Positions 37,697-50,946 are shown, counted from the stretch's first letter. The stretch is DNA of 64,000 nucleotides from Parelaphostrongylus tenuis (GCA_019055375.1 JAHQIW010007200.1:1-64000); one strand, 5' to 3'. Notes: generated by a model not told the origin, from the letters alone. Made by a program: numbers and translations.

Positions 37697-37910
37697 GTTA
37701 GCCATTTCGTCCTTAACATTTAATGAGAGAGAAGTTGCACAGTGACAAGGTGCTCAAATGTTCGAGATCAGGTATCGGATGTAACGTACTTATCCTTGAA
37801 TATCATTCTAGAACGTTAAATTGAAAACCTATCCATGAGGAAATAATTTTATGAATTATTTCATACCCTAATAAGCCTTTCCTGACGTCTATTATGGCGC
37901 ATATAAACTA

Positions 37911-38030
37911 TTAGACACGTGTTTCGGCTTTTCAATCTCATCAGTAACGGTGCCTTTCGGTTCAGTCAGTTCCTTGAGGATATACCCCCTATACTGATGA
38001 GGGTGAAAAGCCGAAAGACGTGTCTAGCAC
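37911..38030. repeat. Short inverted repeat with hammerhead-like cores on both strands
   Basis: The minus-strand copy 37947-37911 reads TTA, CTGATGAG, GAAAAGCC, GAAAC, ACGT, GTC, TAA. The plus copy 37990-38030 reads CTGATGAG, GGTGAAAAGCC, GAAAG, ACGT, GTC. The minus copy has an intact core, a GUC site and a short TTA/TAA stem I. They face each other just 3' of the last confident pcs-1 exon. Confidence 0.5.
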
Positions 38031-38299
38031 TATATAAGTGTCATAACAAGCCTCACGAAAGGCTTCAAATTGCTGTTAGGATGTATACTTTTTCGAGGTC
38101 TCAATGAAATTGTTGAATCACTTTATATTGGTAACTACGTGAGTAACATCAGTTGGAGAAGAATAAGTTTTTGGACACGTTTGCGCTTTTATCCTCCAAT
38201 GTACTCTGCCTCACCGACATTAGTCTTCCGTGGCCTCAAGAGTGAAATTTGAAATTGAAATTGAAGCGACATTATTCAAGACATCCTAACTGTTGGTCT

Positions 38300-41080
38300 G
38301 ATAAATTTCTGAAAAAACAACATGGTTTCCATAGTGCAACACCCTTCACTTTACTGCTTTGTCGAGCACCAAAATTATTGTACATAGGACTTTTTACGAC
38401 TAATCTCCTGTAAAATCATTCGTCAAATTTTCTTAGAGATTTGAGCTCTATTGTAGCCAAATTACTCGGAACGGAGCGATAGATTGGCGAAATTGGCAAA
38501 GACGGACATCAGCACCTTCTCACCAGACACCAAAAATGAAATATGTGAGATGAATTGACATTTGATTACAGTACAACATGCTGGGATCAGTAAGATAATG
38601 GAATTTCATCAAAGATATTTCAGCGCTTCTATCTACTCAGCTATTTATTCTAATGGAATGCTTGCTAACTTCATCGTCATCAGAGAAATTGAATCAGATG
38701 TCGGCAAAATGTTTTGTTTAGAAGTCAAATTGTAGTGGCGAACGTGATGTATTGTGATGCATTGTATTTTTCACTTTGGCAAAGTTTGACTTTTTGTTTC
38801 AATTTTTTGCGATGATCTGCGGATTACCTACTTTGATACACGGTGATCCCGATGTAATCCGAAATGGTACTTCCGTTACTACGAAATGAACCATATAGTA
38901 AAACTTGACTATTTTCATAATTGAGGAGAGCGTTATGTCATACGATGAAAGACGATGAAAAAGAAAACTATTAGTGATCATCAGAGCCTTAGAGGTTAAG
39001 AAGTGTGGTATTTGTTTCCATTTGAATCCATAAGTCACCTGACTGTTTAGCTAAGCCGAAAACATCATCTGTCCTACCCTTTGTAGTGTACATTGTTGAC
39101 TGACTCGAAGAAAAGCCAGTCAGTATCCCATTTGTCCCCATATAGTCAAGAGTATCGCGGTGCGTCCTTCTTGTTTTAGTGACTAGGTGAACTCTTTTGA
39201 GAGATTCGTTATTTTTTTTAGTTATCTTGCTTTGCGTTTAGCATCGCGGAGAATTCGATTGGTAACAGTTTTTGTCCATCACTTGTCATCAAAGCATATG
39301 ACTTGTCTGACGCATCTTACTTTTGGTAACCTAACGTGTAGATCGTCTTTGATTCTCGACCGTTGACATAATTTGAGGCATTGAATTCTCTCTCATTTTT
39401 GAGAATCGAAATACTCCTAGCATCGACCTTTCGGCTGCGCGTTCTATAATGCTGGTGATCGTTCATTTTTCTTAGGTGGCATCGAATTTCTGACAGATAT
39501 GTTATGATAGGAATAGTCGTGGAGTTCAAAAATTGGGAATGGAGGGGTTCAGTCTATGTCCTCTTCAAGGCATCCTCGATGATCTCGAAAGCTGTCCAAG
39601 TCGCTCATTTCTCTGCTACACCGTGTAGTTAGAACGCTCATCACGCTGAGTCCACATCTCAAGTGGATACTGTTGGATCATTCAATTATATTCATTCTGT
39701 TGAACGCAAATGGGATTATCAATAACAAATTCGTTTCCCGTAAACATCGTTTTTGGAAGACTTGGCCTAGATCAATTTTGACAGAGAATATATGTTTTGC
39801 CTAACCAATGCTTCGTGTTATAAGAAAGCAAAGATGTTCACTAAGTTCACTCTGCCACCATCTCGAGAAGCCACATGATCGATATGACTTGTCAATCTTT
39901 TTAGATTTAATCTGAACTAACAGCAGGATTACCGTTCTCATCGATTCAACAAGGTTTTCCTGAAGCATGTAAAGTGCTGCAGCAGATTCATAAAAGAGAG
40001 AGCAAAACTAATTCTCTTTGTTCACAAAAAAGGGCAGAACAGTGTGGACGACATTTCAGCCAAATGTTGAACTCTTAGTAAAACGCTATTTGTATTAGTA
40101 ATGATTCTATTGCATTGCCTTATAAGCAATCAAAAATGTTAGCAGTATGCGACAAATATGACAAATCACCATAGTAATTGTTCTACATATTCACATCATA
40201 AAATGCAGTAACATCGAAAAACTTGAAAGGCAATGTTAGTATAGTCGAATAGTCTGAGCAGAAATCGGCATGAAGCGGTTCATAGCATTGGTGTCTCATC
40301 ACTCTGTTAAGAATAATATTACAACCAAACGAAAATTAGTACGTTTTTGAGCTTTTGGAAGAGGAAAAGATTTGATAGGCATCAACAGCAGTACTACTTG
40401 TATTCAAATGATGCAATTGTAAAGCAAATGAAAATTTGTTCCTATCAAATTTTCTTTAGATGATGAGACGACAGAATGCTTCCTTTGAGGCGTGAGACGT
40501 AGTAATGGAAAAATTTTTAAGACATCATTAATTCTTTTTAAATCCTTGTATTCGTGCTAAGGATGATCATTTGAGTGCTTAAATGTTTTCAGATAGTTTT
40601 TTTTTTCACCACCACCGCCGTTCAGCCATTAATGCGCATACTTTTCCTAAATCACTGCTATTTAGCAAACTTGCAAGAGAATTTCTCTGTTCACCATCTT
40701 ATTAGAGACTATCATCATTAGTCGTTTCATCGAACTACACGAGTTCAAGTAGTATAGAGAAATGATTCACTGAAGAAGCAGTGAGGACGTTTTTGTCAGA
40801 ACATCAACGGCTAATTATCTGTTTTATTGAATTGTTCACAGAATACTGGATCTAGATGATACAAGCACATCAATAAATCTTGTGCATAATTCTGAAACCT
40901 TTAGATCTTCATTGACATCGTCGGCTCACAGTAAGTCAAAATATTATAAAAATACGCGATTGCTGATGAGCTACGAAACTATGACTACGTAGCAGATTGG
41001 ATGTCATCGTTCTGGACAAAGCATATTTATACAATAAAATGACTACTGGATGCAAAACAGGTATCAGAAAGTGCGATTTT
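38300..41080. other. Intergenic between convergent pcs-1 and ThrRS-like genes
   Basis: AT-rich, with no recognised gene or repeat. The two genes converge here, so 3' UTRs are expected at both ends. Confidence 0.4.
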
Positions 41081-41089
41081 CCAAGCAGA

Positions 41090-44000
41090 TCAACGATTCT
41101 CCCGGTTCGATGAACGCTTCTCAAAAGCTTCGAAACATTGAATGTCGCTGTAGTATTCGTCCACGAAGGATCGAAATTTACTGAGCACTTCGTTGAAGGG
41201 GAATTCACCCAGCACCTGTAATTTGACATTTCTGATGTTATGTTCGAGCAAACTACCACTGTGATAATACGCATTGATTGAATTTGCGCTTGTCAATCAG
41301 TGGTAAAACAGTACATGCGGTGAATAGAGTGAATTGTTTTGAAACACTTCATACCATATAAACAATATGGTGTCATCATCGCTCTCGACCTTTCATGATC
41401 ATGTGTAGAGATTTCGGCATACACTTCGATCGATCATCTCAATTCTAATTATCAAAGTCTGCTCTATTTTACCCGCCGCCGGGTCTTGACTGATTGATAA
41501 GAAATGATGATGTTTTGCCAAGATTTGACTGAGCGGTACAGAATGCGTTGACAGTTACCAATTGGCCAATAATTTTCCGCAGCTCTTGTAACGAAACACT
41601 TAGAGTCATATCGGTCACAACTGCGAAAAGTAGTATCGTTTAGAGACCACTTTCTGTCAATAAATGAGTTTTTGTTCCAAAAGTTTTTATATGATGCCTC
41701 ACAATAGTGCTTGATAGCCATTTCACTGACTAGAAAATATACAGAGAATTTTTGTGCGCCAAAATAAGATCGCAGAATAAGGAGCTTCATAGATGTTACA
41801 TCAGTCACAATGCCTCTCATTCATAGTCTCTGTAGAGGCTACGTTATTACGTAAGTGTTAAGATATATAACAAAGCACTTCCTACTGTGTTGCTGCTCCA
41901 ACAAAATCTTCCTTTCTTTTCTTAGCTTGGTTCCCTGGATTAATCTCATTTTACTACTCAAAATAAACTACCATTACTTACATGACTGTTCCTCGTACGT
42001 ATGTTCACTGTTCCATGCGCAGATTCGCTTTCCCCCACACCACCAAAATGAAGGTGCATGTGGACTCCAGCGCTGTTCTTATCCGTTCATTAAGAGACCC
42101 GATGCACTCACAGTCAGCCTTGACCTAAAGATATTTGAAAAAAATATTCAATTACCGAGAAAGAGTAATCAAGGTGGCGATGAGTACTTTGAAATTCGCA
42201 TCCAGTAGTTCTTCTACTACTTTACGCGCATACGGTACCGATGGAGCCGACACTGGGATCACTGACACCTAAATAAAATGCAATTGTAGAAAAAAATGAG
42301 TGAAGCAATAGTAGAGCTTTGGAGAAAAGCGAACGCAAGTGAAAGATTGTTGAGCATATAGAAAAAAATTGATTAATACTAAAGCAGGCAATCGATGAAG
42401 TGGTTATTGGATTTGTTAAATGAAAGATGGGACAGTTTCAAATTCAATAAGAACTAAGCGAAAGTGATGGAAGAGTGAATGGATGTTTTGTGGCTTCTGT
42501 TCCTACTTGACGTCTCAGTACACTAATTCAGCAGGACGGTCATCGAAGGCGTTATTGGAAAATGATTTGATCTCAGTGCAAACAACTAGACCCAACCTGT
42601 AGGGGCGATAGCCAAAACGGCCACAGTCCCAGACATTTTGTGTTTATGATCCCCAGAAATATCTCTACTGGAGCCATCACAGCTCGATGAATTAGAACCG
42701 GTCGAAGCAGCCGTTCATCCTCACTGGAAATACAGGCATAAAGGATCTGCTTGTTCAATTATCTTTACCTAGTTCAGCTTTTATATAATAAGATATTTAT
42801 TCTTCACAGTCCCTACGAATTCCTTCACCTCTCGCACATTATTCACTGTAGTTCAACGCTTCCGAAATCTGCGGTCTCAACTGTTCTGGGAATTGTGAAA
42901 TATTGACGATGCATAAATATTCTTGTAAGCCTGGGATAACCCTATTAAAGCGTTATTTGCTCTTCAACGTATATAGTTGCTGTCATATATGGACCGTGAG
43001 GGAGTTTCTGCCTTGCGGCTAGAACTTTTCTGGGTGATAGTGATTGCTCTATGTGTATCTTGTCCTGCTATTAGCTAATCGAAGGAAAATTTGAGCATGG
43101 TGCATCAGAATGGATCCCATTTACTGCACTGAATTGCCATCTTTATATTGTTACAAGACGATAAACATGTCAACATTCGAATTGAAAGGTTTCGAATGCA
43201 CTGGTTGAAATGACCAAGCATAACCGATCTTATCTCACCTAATTCAAGAATGATGTTGTAAAAATCAACAAGTCCAATTAAGGGCACTAGCTGTTTTCAG
43301 ACTTTACACAAAATGAAGCAAAAAGTCAACATCTAAGATTGTTAAGTGATGTGCAAGAGATTCTTCTCCAGACGCGAGTTGAACTCACGTTTCACTCATA
43401 CCGGGGACGAGTGCTATCACTACACGACAGTGATCAATTCTTTGCTACCATATTTGTTTGATATAAACTATCCAGGCTGCAGCAGTCGACAATAAACGTT
43501 TTTGGTCTGTTAAGCACATTTGATAATAATCCCACTCAAGCTCAGGGTTATTGGTGTTCTATGAGCTATCAGAGTTTTATTCCTATTTAACATCGTTATA
43601 ATGATCTAATTATACATCAAAAACTGTTGAATGGTATGTAAAGCATTCAATGTGGCCAAACGCGTTAAGGATTAATTTCTAACAGTTTTAATAGTTTGTA
43701 TCGAGGAAAGAGTTATGGTGGAGCCGTGGCCTCGGTAGCGCAGCAGTGACACGCACCTTAGATTGGATGGATCCGGTTGAATTGCCGCGTTGGGTCGAAC
43801 GTCTTGCATATCGCTCAAAAGTTTTAGAGGCATGATTAGAGCAGTATAATACTGCCATAAAGCAGTAACAAAAAATTTGCGCAGGTTACACGGCACGACA
43901 ACAATTTATTGCCCTCTATCTTAGTTTACGTGGCGATTCTTCGTTTTTCTCGTCACTCACCTTACATAAGTGAGGTTGAAACGCTCCGGCAATTCAAAGT

Positions 44001-47000
44001 CCAGCTGAATCCAACCATGTAAATGGAAACGACCATGTGGATCTCGCATTACAATATTAATCTAAATGAAAATGTCGAAAAACCAATGACTAGTTTTCGA
44101 CAATGAAAAGTGTTGAAACTTTACTCTTGGACCATAATGAGGTGCAGTTCCCGTGTTCACCTTTAGGGCACTGCAGTCTCCTCCAAGTATTTCTCTTAGC
44201 GCTTCTTCGGTATCGTTCCAATTCTGAAGCTGCCCCTATGAAGTTAAGAAAAGACTAAACATAGTTGCTTTCTTTTTCTTCATCAAACAGCTATCACTAA
44301 CGAAGTTTCCAGTGTATGTTATTGGTTTTTACTCAAATTCATCTACTTATCGTAAATGGATTGCCGCCTCACCATGAGTGGGTGTGGTCCTGTTTTAGTA
44401 TAGATTCACGAAAGGAATATTTCGTTTTTCCAGCTTAGTCACCCACACTCCTGTAAATTCTTCTAAGGGTACAGCCAGCAGTAGAAGTATGTCACAGCAG
44501 ACCATTCCAAGCTACCTTTGGATGAGTCATCTGTCACATGCTCCACCAACCTCGAGTGAACAAAGGATCTCGTAAAGAAACTGTGATGTCTTATAAATCT
44601 ACCTAGCAAGTAAAGTAAACGGGGCTACTTTGATTCGAGACTTTGAAGGATAGAAATTTCTGGTAAATGCACGATTATCCGCAAACGTTGCGTGCTTAAA
44701 AAAGTATTAACTGTGGTTGTTTCCATATCGAGACTGGAAGATCGTGTTGAGAGCTCGAGCTCTATCTCGAATTTCACTATTCGATCGTAGAACGACGATA
44801 CAAACTCGAAGGTCTCCTAAATTTTATACTCTCAATTCTACATTCGTCAACTTCATAAATGCTGGCGCTTTTTTATTTCAAAAAGTATCAGAAAATGTTT
44901 CGAAATGATGTAGCACTGGACAAGTTACATATTTACGAAAAAATGTTTTATTAAAAGTTTTTACAAAATCTCACTTTGACTTCTTGACCGATTTGGTCGG
45001 GCCGGCAAAATATATGAGAATCGTCTTCGATGAAACGATATGTGTACGGTGTTGGTAATGGGTAACTCAACGCATTAGTTCTAAAAATTTGAATTAGTGG
45101 GATAGATCTTACTTTAACAAGTAGGGAGTGTTCAAAACATCTAAAGAAGTCTTCCGTACATTAATTTTATACAGTGGTTCCAATTAACTGATGTGATTCT
45201 AACTTGTTTTCAATTATTTTTCGGCTTACGTGACCTCGACTGCGAGAGCAGCCTATCTGGTTCAAGCAACCAACTGCCTAATAATTTCTTCCAACTACTA
45301 TTTTTTCTATTTTATCCTATATTTACATTTTTGGTAATTTCTGAGACGATGTTAATTCCTTCGTAATTGGTCCTAGATGTGCTCTTTTACAAATTCGGAT
45401 CATCTTCATTTTTCTGGGGCCTTGACTTCAATATTGAAATGTGCGAAAAAGAATAATTGATGTATAGAACAACGCTGAACAGACTATAACTGGGAAAAAC
45501 CTGGTCGCAAAGAAATTTCAGTTCATTGTTATAACATTTTTCTGAGACTAAATGTAATGCTGCTTCGCATTTGGTACCTGTTGACGGCGTCATAATCGGC
45601 GTATCTAATGGGCAATTCGACGTAAGATGGCGTCCGATGTCCGTAGAAAAGACAGTGTCCCGAACAGTTCGCGGTCAGCGTTTCACTTCTCTCCGCCTCA
45701 ATCCTTAACATCAAAAATTTTTTTGAGTATCTAAAACACGAGAGGTTCACCAATACCTAGGAATTTCTTGTGAGAAATGCTGATATCGACCGCATGGTGC
45801 CCATAGCGAAGCGCCTAGCATGTTGGGTGTTACGGCCTAAAATTTTCTCCAATCATCAGTTTGTAAATCATTTCATTCGAAATTATTTCTAACGGTGGGC
45901 ACCCGTAGCTTAAGATACATAGCATCAGTCCTCCACTGATATTTGTTTAATGATTCTAGTTTTTTTTTTGAAGTACAGCTGACATGACAAATATGCTTTT
46001 ACCCCTTTGAGAACTAGCGCTGATAGGCAGGTGGCGTCAGACCGTCGCTTACGCGCATTTCTACAGGGCAGCAACTACTTCTCTGTGCGAGAATGTCGTA
46101 CGGTCTGCCTCTGCGTTCCGACGAGCGTCTTCATTCTCACGACACGAGACGCCGCCGTTACAGTAGAACGTGAGAAATTTGAGAGTGAGAACAAAGGCAG
46201 AGAGCACGCCTTGAATATGAACAACCAGTTCCTTTGAGTAAGTCAAAGAAAATGACAAGGTTATGCAACAATTATAAAGCAGGACTGCTTGTCAGAAATG
46301 ATTCTACAGATTGTAATACAATGAATATCGTTATCATTATCACTACCATTATCATTAGCCCGACAATTACCATTATCGCTATCGTTATCATTCCATTATC
46401 GTTATCATTTATCGATGTGGTTTTCTCTTTGAAAGATGAGAAGAGTGGATAGAATATGGAGGATATAGACGTTCTTTCCAATAAGATATCTTTGCAGAAG
46501 CTTTTCCAATGAAATTCCATTTTATGCTAACAATGCTCCCTCAGAACCTAGGTTCGTCTTCTCTCATCCATTATGCTATATGCGCCTGTATTTCCATGAG
46601 ATACACCGTCTTTCCCAGGAGGCGCGGAGCTGCCATCACAGTAGCTAAGTGATATGTGGTGTCGCACGGCGTGTGACGAAACGTCCCCATGATCCTCAAA
46701 AGGTCAAATGGTATTCCAAAGGAAAACTTCTACTCTCGCGGTAGACCATTCAGCACTCAAGCTATAAATCGAAATTGAGCGAAAGAAAACAAATCTTTTC
46801 TCTCAAACTCATTATTTGAATAAGCTGATTATTAGTAAAAAATTTCAATTCTTAGAGAATTCAAAAACAGCAGCAGCTGTGAAGTCTCTATAAAGGGAGA
46901 TTCTGAAGTGATGGAGTCCTGTTTGTTGAGCAATTTTCGATGAAATCACCTTCTAGAAGGACATCATTTGCTGTTTTATAATTTCTTTTTTTGCTAGCAA

Positions 47001-48883
47001 CTCAGAATCTCAGCAATTACCGCTCTAAGTGACCGACAAACTGATGTTCCTAGTTGCTAAACTATAGAGAAAGAGAGGTGTTTCCGGAGAACAGTTAGCA
47101 AATTTAAGAATGCACTAGACATTGTTGTTTTAGAGCAACAGTAATTTGACAGATTAGATCAGCTCCCTCTGATTACTTTTTTGCCAAAACAGTAGGAAAT
47201 AAAAGTTGTTAGTAGGTGATCAACTGTAAAAATATGTCTTCAATAGCTCATCAGCCTGATTTATGAATATCAGGTTTTTGATCGCGTCATAGACATATAA
47301 TTCTAGTCCATGTCTTCATATTACAGTTGCTATTGCCATTTTATAATTTTTCTTAGATTTGCAAAGACAGAGCAAGTTTGTGAAAGTAGAATGAATGACT
47401 TACTCCAGTCTTCCAACTGTATTGTATGAAACTACGAGAGCACAAGTTTTGGCAGTTGCACCAACCTCACGAAAGTTACGCTCTGAGTACTCAGATGTAA
47501 TGAGTTCCATAAGCAAGTTGTGGACGTGACTGTGTTTTGATCCGAAGTGTGACAACATTGATGTGGACGGGTCGAAAGAAAAGCCTTCATCGAAGTGTGT
47601 GCGACCAGCCGTTGCCCTCTTAAACAGAGTTGTCACGTTAACACCAGAGAGATTATTAAAAATGCTAATCATAGAAATAATAGGGAGCTAAGTAAATATT
47701 TAGGAAAAATCGGGTGACCATGATGAAACCTTTCTGAGGAGAATTAGTCCAATCAAAATAGCGGTACGCCTTTCCGCGGAGTAGTGCCAACGAAACCCAT
47801 TTTCAATACTCCGAATAATATAGTTAGAGCGCATTGTATCTAACTTTGATTAAAATGGCACGCGCAGTAATATGGTTGAAGGTGTCGTGTTAGAAACATG
47901 CAGCTTTTGCATCTATCTCGCGCCCTGAGCTCAATGACCCACCTTCATCCCTCTTTCGATCTTTTTAATAGTCAGTTCTTTCGAGAGCTGGCTCTCCCTA
48001 TAGAGACACATCAAAGACGAACGTTTCACACTCTATGTCAAGTGTAATATTTCACCTAACACGGAGAGTTGTACACTCGATTGTTCTTTGGCTTTTATTT
48101 TTATCATATTATACTTTTATTTCGAGCGTTGACTGACTGCTAAAAAGACTAAAAAAATTGACTAATAAAAAGATCGAGTGACTGACGTGCCTCTAAGGAA
48201 GAAACACGTGTATCAGGCTGTACAAGAGCCCTTACCACACCACATGACATGTTGGCTCAGATAATAATGAAAGGATCTATTGAAACTTGAGCGCGGTCTT
48301 AATAATAAACTCGCAATAATGGTATCCTACTTTACCGCTTATATTTCTTGCTTAGAAGATGAATTAACATTGAATAACACAAAGAGGCTAGCCATAGGAG
48401 GAAATAGTGATTTCCGGTGAAGACGCAGCACGCTTTTTGAACCTTTTCGCAAGCTATATACTTAGATTCCATATTCTGCTAGCAAGAGTGGAAGAATGCC
48501 GGCAGTTCTGCAACGGCTCAATCACGAATTCAGTTTGATCGCGTCATAACAGCATAAATCGAAGTGTTGAACTGATTACTATATCATTTATTTATTATCA
48601 CCTCTCTTAACGTGTATTGTTGTGAAGTAGTAAGTGTAATTTTTTGTAATAAGAAGATTTGTTCCGTTCAAAGGGTACCGTCATTGCATAGACGTCATCG
48701 ATATGAATATTGTCGCGGATAGTATACATTTGAAAAATAACGTACCTGCCTCTGACACCAGTCGGTGTATTGTTTGAGACTAGGATACGATTCTCCGTAG
48801 CTTTTTTGATTTTGTTTTGGTGTACTGCTCAGAAATGTCGGAGAGTTATTGTGGTCTCCATCGGTTTGACGACGCGGGAGCAT
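41090..48883 (-). CDS. Threonyl-tRNA synthetase-like protein with degenerate class II motifs, 11 exons
   Basis: Exons in transcription order: 48883-48746, 47618-47404, 45730-45578, 45080-44975, 44816-44712, 44235-44125, 44061-43961, 42723-42597, 42268-42188, 42124-41982, 41215-41090 (stop). All junction phases agree except for one missing base in a G run inside the tenth exon. The product is about 468 residues: the ThrRS catalytic core plus anticodon-binding domain, without the TGS and editing domains (the layout of short mitochondrial ThrRS). Family landmarks: [58 protein letters not shown]. The three zinc ligands (Cys of NCSGHC, His of DDSHIF, His of LIHRAV) are kept. The motif 1 Pro, motif 2 Glu and motif 3 Arg are replaced (Thr, Asn, Ile). 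The start is the ATG at 48883; an in-frame ATG at 48970 is the alternative. Likely mitochondrial or a non-catalytic paralogue (inference). Confidence 0.85.
43340..43830. repeat. Foldback repeat with tRNA-like ends (family B)
   Basis: The minus-strand tRNA-like unit at 43435-43350 (on plus: cgagttgaactcacgtttca) and the plus-strand unit at 43715-43815 (gccgtggcctcggtagcgca) enclose about 280 bp. It lies in a ThrRS-like intron. Confidence 0.55.
46003..46170. repeat. MITE (family E), partial
   Basis: Begins tttgagaactagcgctgata with caggtggcgtcagaccgtcg, and later acgccgccgttacagtag. Same interior as the 50.8-kb copy in reverse. Confidence 0.4.
46318..46412 (+). repeat. Imperfect ATTATC-type microsatellite
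   Basis: Repeats of atcgttatcattatc and similar over about 95 bp in a ThrRS-like intron. The Ile-rich ORFs on both strands are artefacts of it. Confidence 0.6.
46607..46705. repeat. MITE (family E), partial
   Basis: Contains gctgccatcacagtagctaa and ends catgatcctcaaaagg, matching the terminus of the 50.8-kb copy. Confidence 0.4.
48178..48260 (+). repeat. Half of a foldback element with hammerhead-like core
   Basis: It reads CTGACG, GAAAC, ACGT, GTATC, then an arm similar to the right arms at 49.75 and 52.4 kb (acatgttggctcagataata). The left arm is missing or unrecognisable. Confidence 0.4.
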
Positions 48884-49479
48884 TCCTTGAAATGCAAGAG
48901 GGACAAGAAGAATATAGCTGAGTACGCTTGAATGACCGTTCTGAGGTTTCCAGAATCGACAATGAACCACACCATTTCTTCATCGACGGTGATATATCAC
49001 AACTACAAACATTTATCAGCTTATCATTTCTAAACATTCACTGCTTTCAATTTTGTGATACGTCTTAAGTCTTGCAGGTGATGTAGATGCTAGTGACGAT
49101 TAGCATCAACGGCATGGACGTTGAACAATCTATCGCTATATTTTTTTGAGGCATTTCTTAAAGCTATCGTTCATTTGCGATAGCCACGCTATAAATTCGT
49201 GTTCAGTCTTCAGCCATCAATGCAGACATTGTGAATGGTCATCACTGTCGTCTATTTCTACATTCTCAACGACCTTAATCAATGCACAACTTCGAAATCA
49301 CTTCTTGGAGATCTCTCTTTAACTGAGCAGATTTATGAGATTTTTTATACGAGCTCCGTCGTAACTCCACCATTAATCAATGATTCGCTGAATCCTTGAT
49401 GAACAAACACAAAGTTGTAGAACTGTTTAGTCATATCATAACATTCGTTTCGAGTGTTTTCTTAAGACCACAGCTAAAA

Positions 49480-49793
49480 ATTCAGTATGCCTTGCAATCA
49501 TTTTTGAGCCACGCATGTCAGTGGTCTGTCAATGAGGGCTGACTTATAGAGTCCGATACACGTGTTTCGATCTTGCGATCTCGTCTATCGGGCAGTTACC
49601 CTTTCTCGTCTTTTGCTAATCTCTGTGTGTGCTCCAGTCCCCACACTAAGAGTTAGCGACGACGAACGCTTTACACTCTATGTCCAGTGAAAAACTGACC
49701 AAACACAGATTGTTGTACACTTGATTGCTCGTGGCTAGTGTATCGGGCTCTATAAGTCGGCCCTCATTGACAGACCACTGACATGCGTATCTG
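49480..49793. repeat. Foldback element related to the one at 52 kb
   Basis: The left arm 49480-49563 and right arm 49738-49793 are inverted copies (gtcagtggtctgtcaatgag against ctcattgacagaccactgac). A degenerate hammerhead-like motif on the minus strand at 49594-49552 (CCGAT, AGACGAG, GAAAC, ACGT, GTA, TCGG) retains stem I. Confidence 0.65.
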
Positions 49794-50805
49794 AAAAGAG
49801 ATTACAAGTCATGTTTAGTCATAAATTTAAAAATTCAACAGACTGAAGCTCTCCCAAAGCTTAAAATGACTGGGTTGCATGCATAAGTCTGAAAAATTTT
49901 TCGCTAAATCCGGTGGATCAAAAATAAGGGGGTAGATATCAACCTCTTTGGAAACAAAGTGGCTTTTCTTCCAATTCGACAGTTTTCTATGAGTCTTTCA
50001 CTGGATATTCCACGGAAGGAGCAACTGCACAGAGTCCACGTGGCTGCGTAATGCACCTCTTTTACATCAAAATATCGGTCTTATTTATCACGAGTGATAA
50101 CAAACCATTTTTTTCTTCGCAATAATTTGGAATCCTTGAGGATGTCCAGAACACTTGGAGAGCCTCGTGCGTTCAAGTTTTAAGTCCCTCTGCGTTGAAG
50201 TAACTTCCACTTCAAGTTCTTCTCCAGGGTCTCCGTGCCTTGTGCGTACCTTTGAGTTGATTGGAAATGTTTTTACCAATTAGGCGCTCTTCCATAGTAA
50301 CGCAAAGTATTGCATCAGTTTAGCCAATGTATGTGGACAATAACGCTTAACAAAAAATCGAGTGAATCGGACTCGAACTCGTACAACTATCGTCTCTGGC
50401 GTTAGAGTACATTATGCAGCTTTGTGAACATGCGATCAGATGAGAGCCCGAACTAGTTGGTATCTGAAAGCATTCATTGATACTTCAACAGGTGCAGCGA
50501 TTTCTTTGAAATTCCTCTTCTCAAACAACGTTTTGTATCTGTGACTGTTCTTTGAAATTAATGGCAAGATAAGCGCCATCTTATCCTTTAGAAATTATCG
50601 CCTGGGAAAGTGAAAAATTTTCTCTGAATAATCCTTAGGAGATATACTTCTGTAGTCACTGGAAATGCCTAATTGCTGCGTTAGCTTCAGGAATTCTTAC
50701 TTCTTTTCCTACAGTAGTGACCTTGTTCACAACTGTTGATTATGCAAGACATGTGTCTCACAAACGCTCTTTATTGTATGTGAGAGTGGAGATGAGAGAT
50801 AATAA

Positions 50806-50946
50806 CCCTTTGAGGATCATATGGTGTGTTTTGTATCTTGGTGCCGCAACGTAAAATCTCACTCAGCTGCTGTAATGGCGGCATCGTGTCTTGTGGGAGG
50901 GCCACGGCGCGACGTCGCCTGCCTATAAACGCTGGTCCTCAAAGAG
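50806..50946. repeat. MITE (family E), complete
   Basis: Termini ctttgaggatc (left) and ggtcctcaaag (right) are inverted. The interior has gctgctgtaatggcggcatc. 141 bp, non-coding. Confidence 0.55.

Noticed and set aside
41464..41820. 118-codon minus ORF, first suspected as a transposase
   Set aside because: It lies in an intron of the ThrRS-like gene between well-joined exons; no transposase motif seen.
41855..42208. 117-codon plus ORF
   Set aside because: Antisense shadow of two ThrRS-like exons.
46272..46520. 82-codon minus ORF rich in Ile/Met/Val, resembling a membrane helix
   Set aside because: It is a translation of an ATTATC-type microsatellite.
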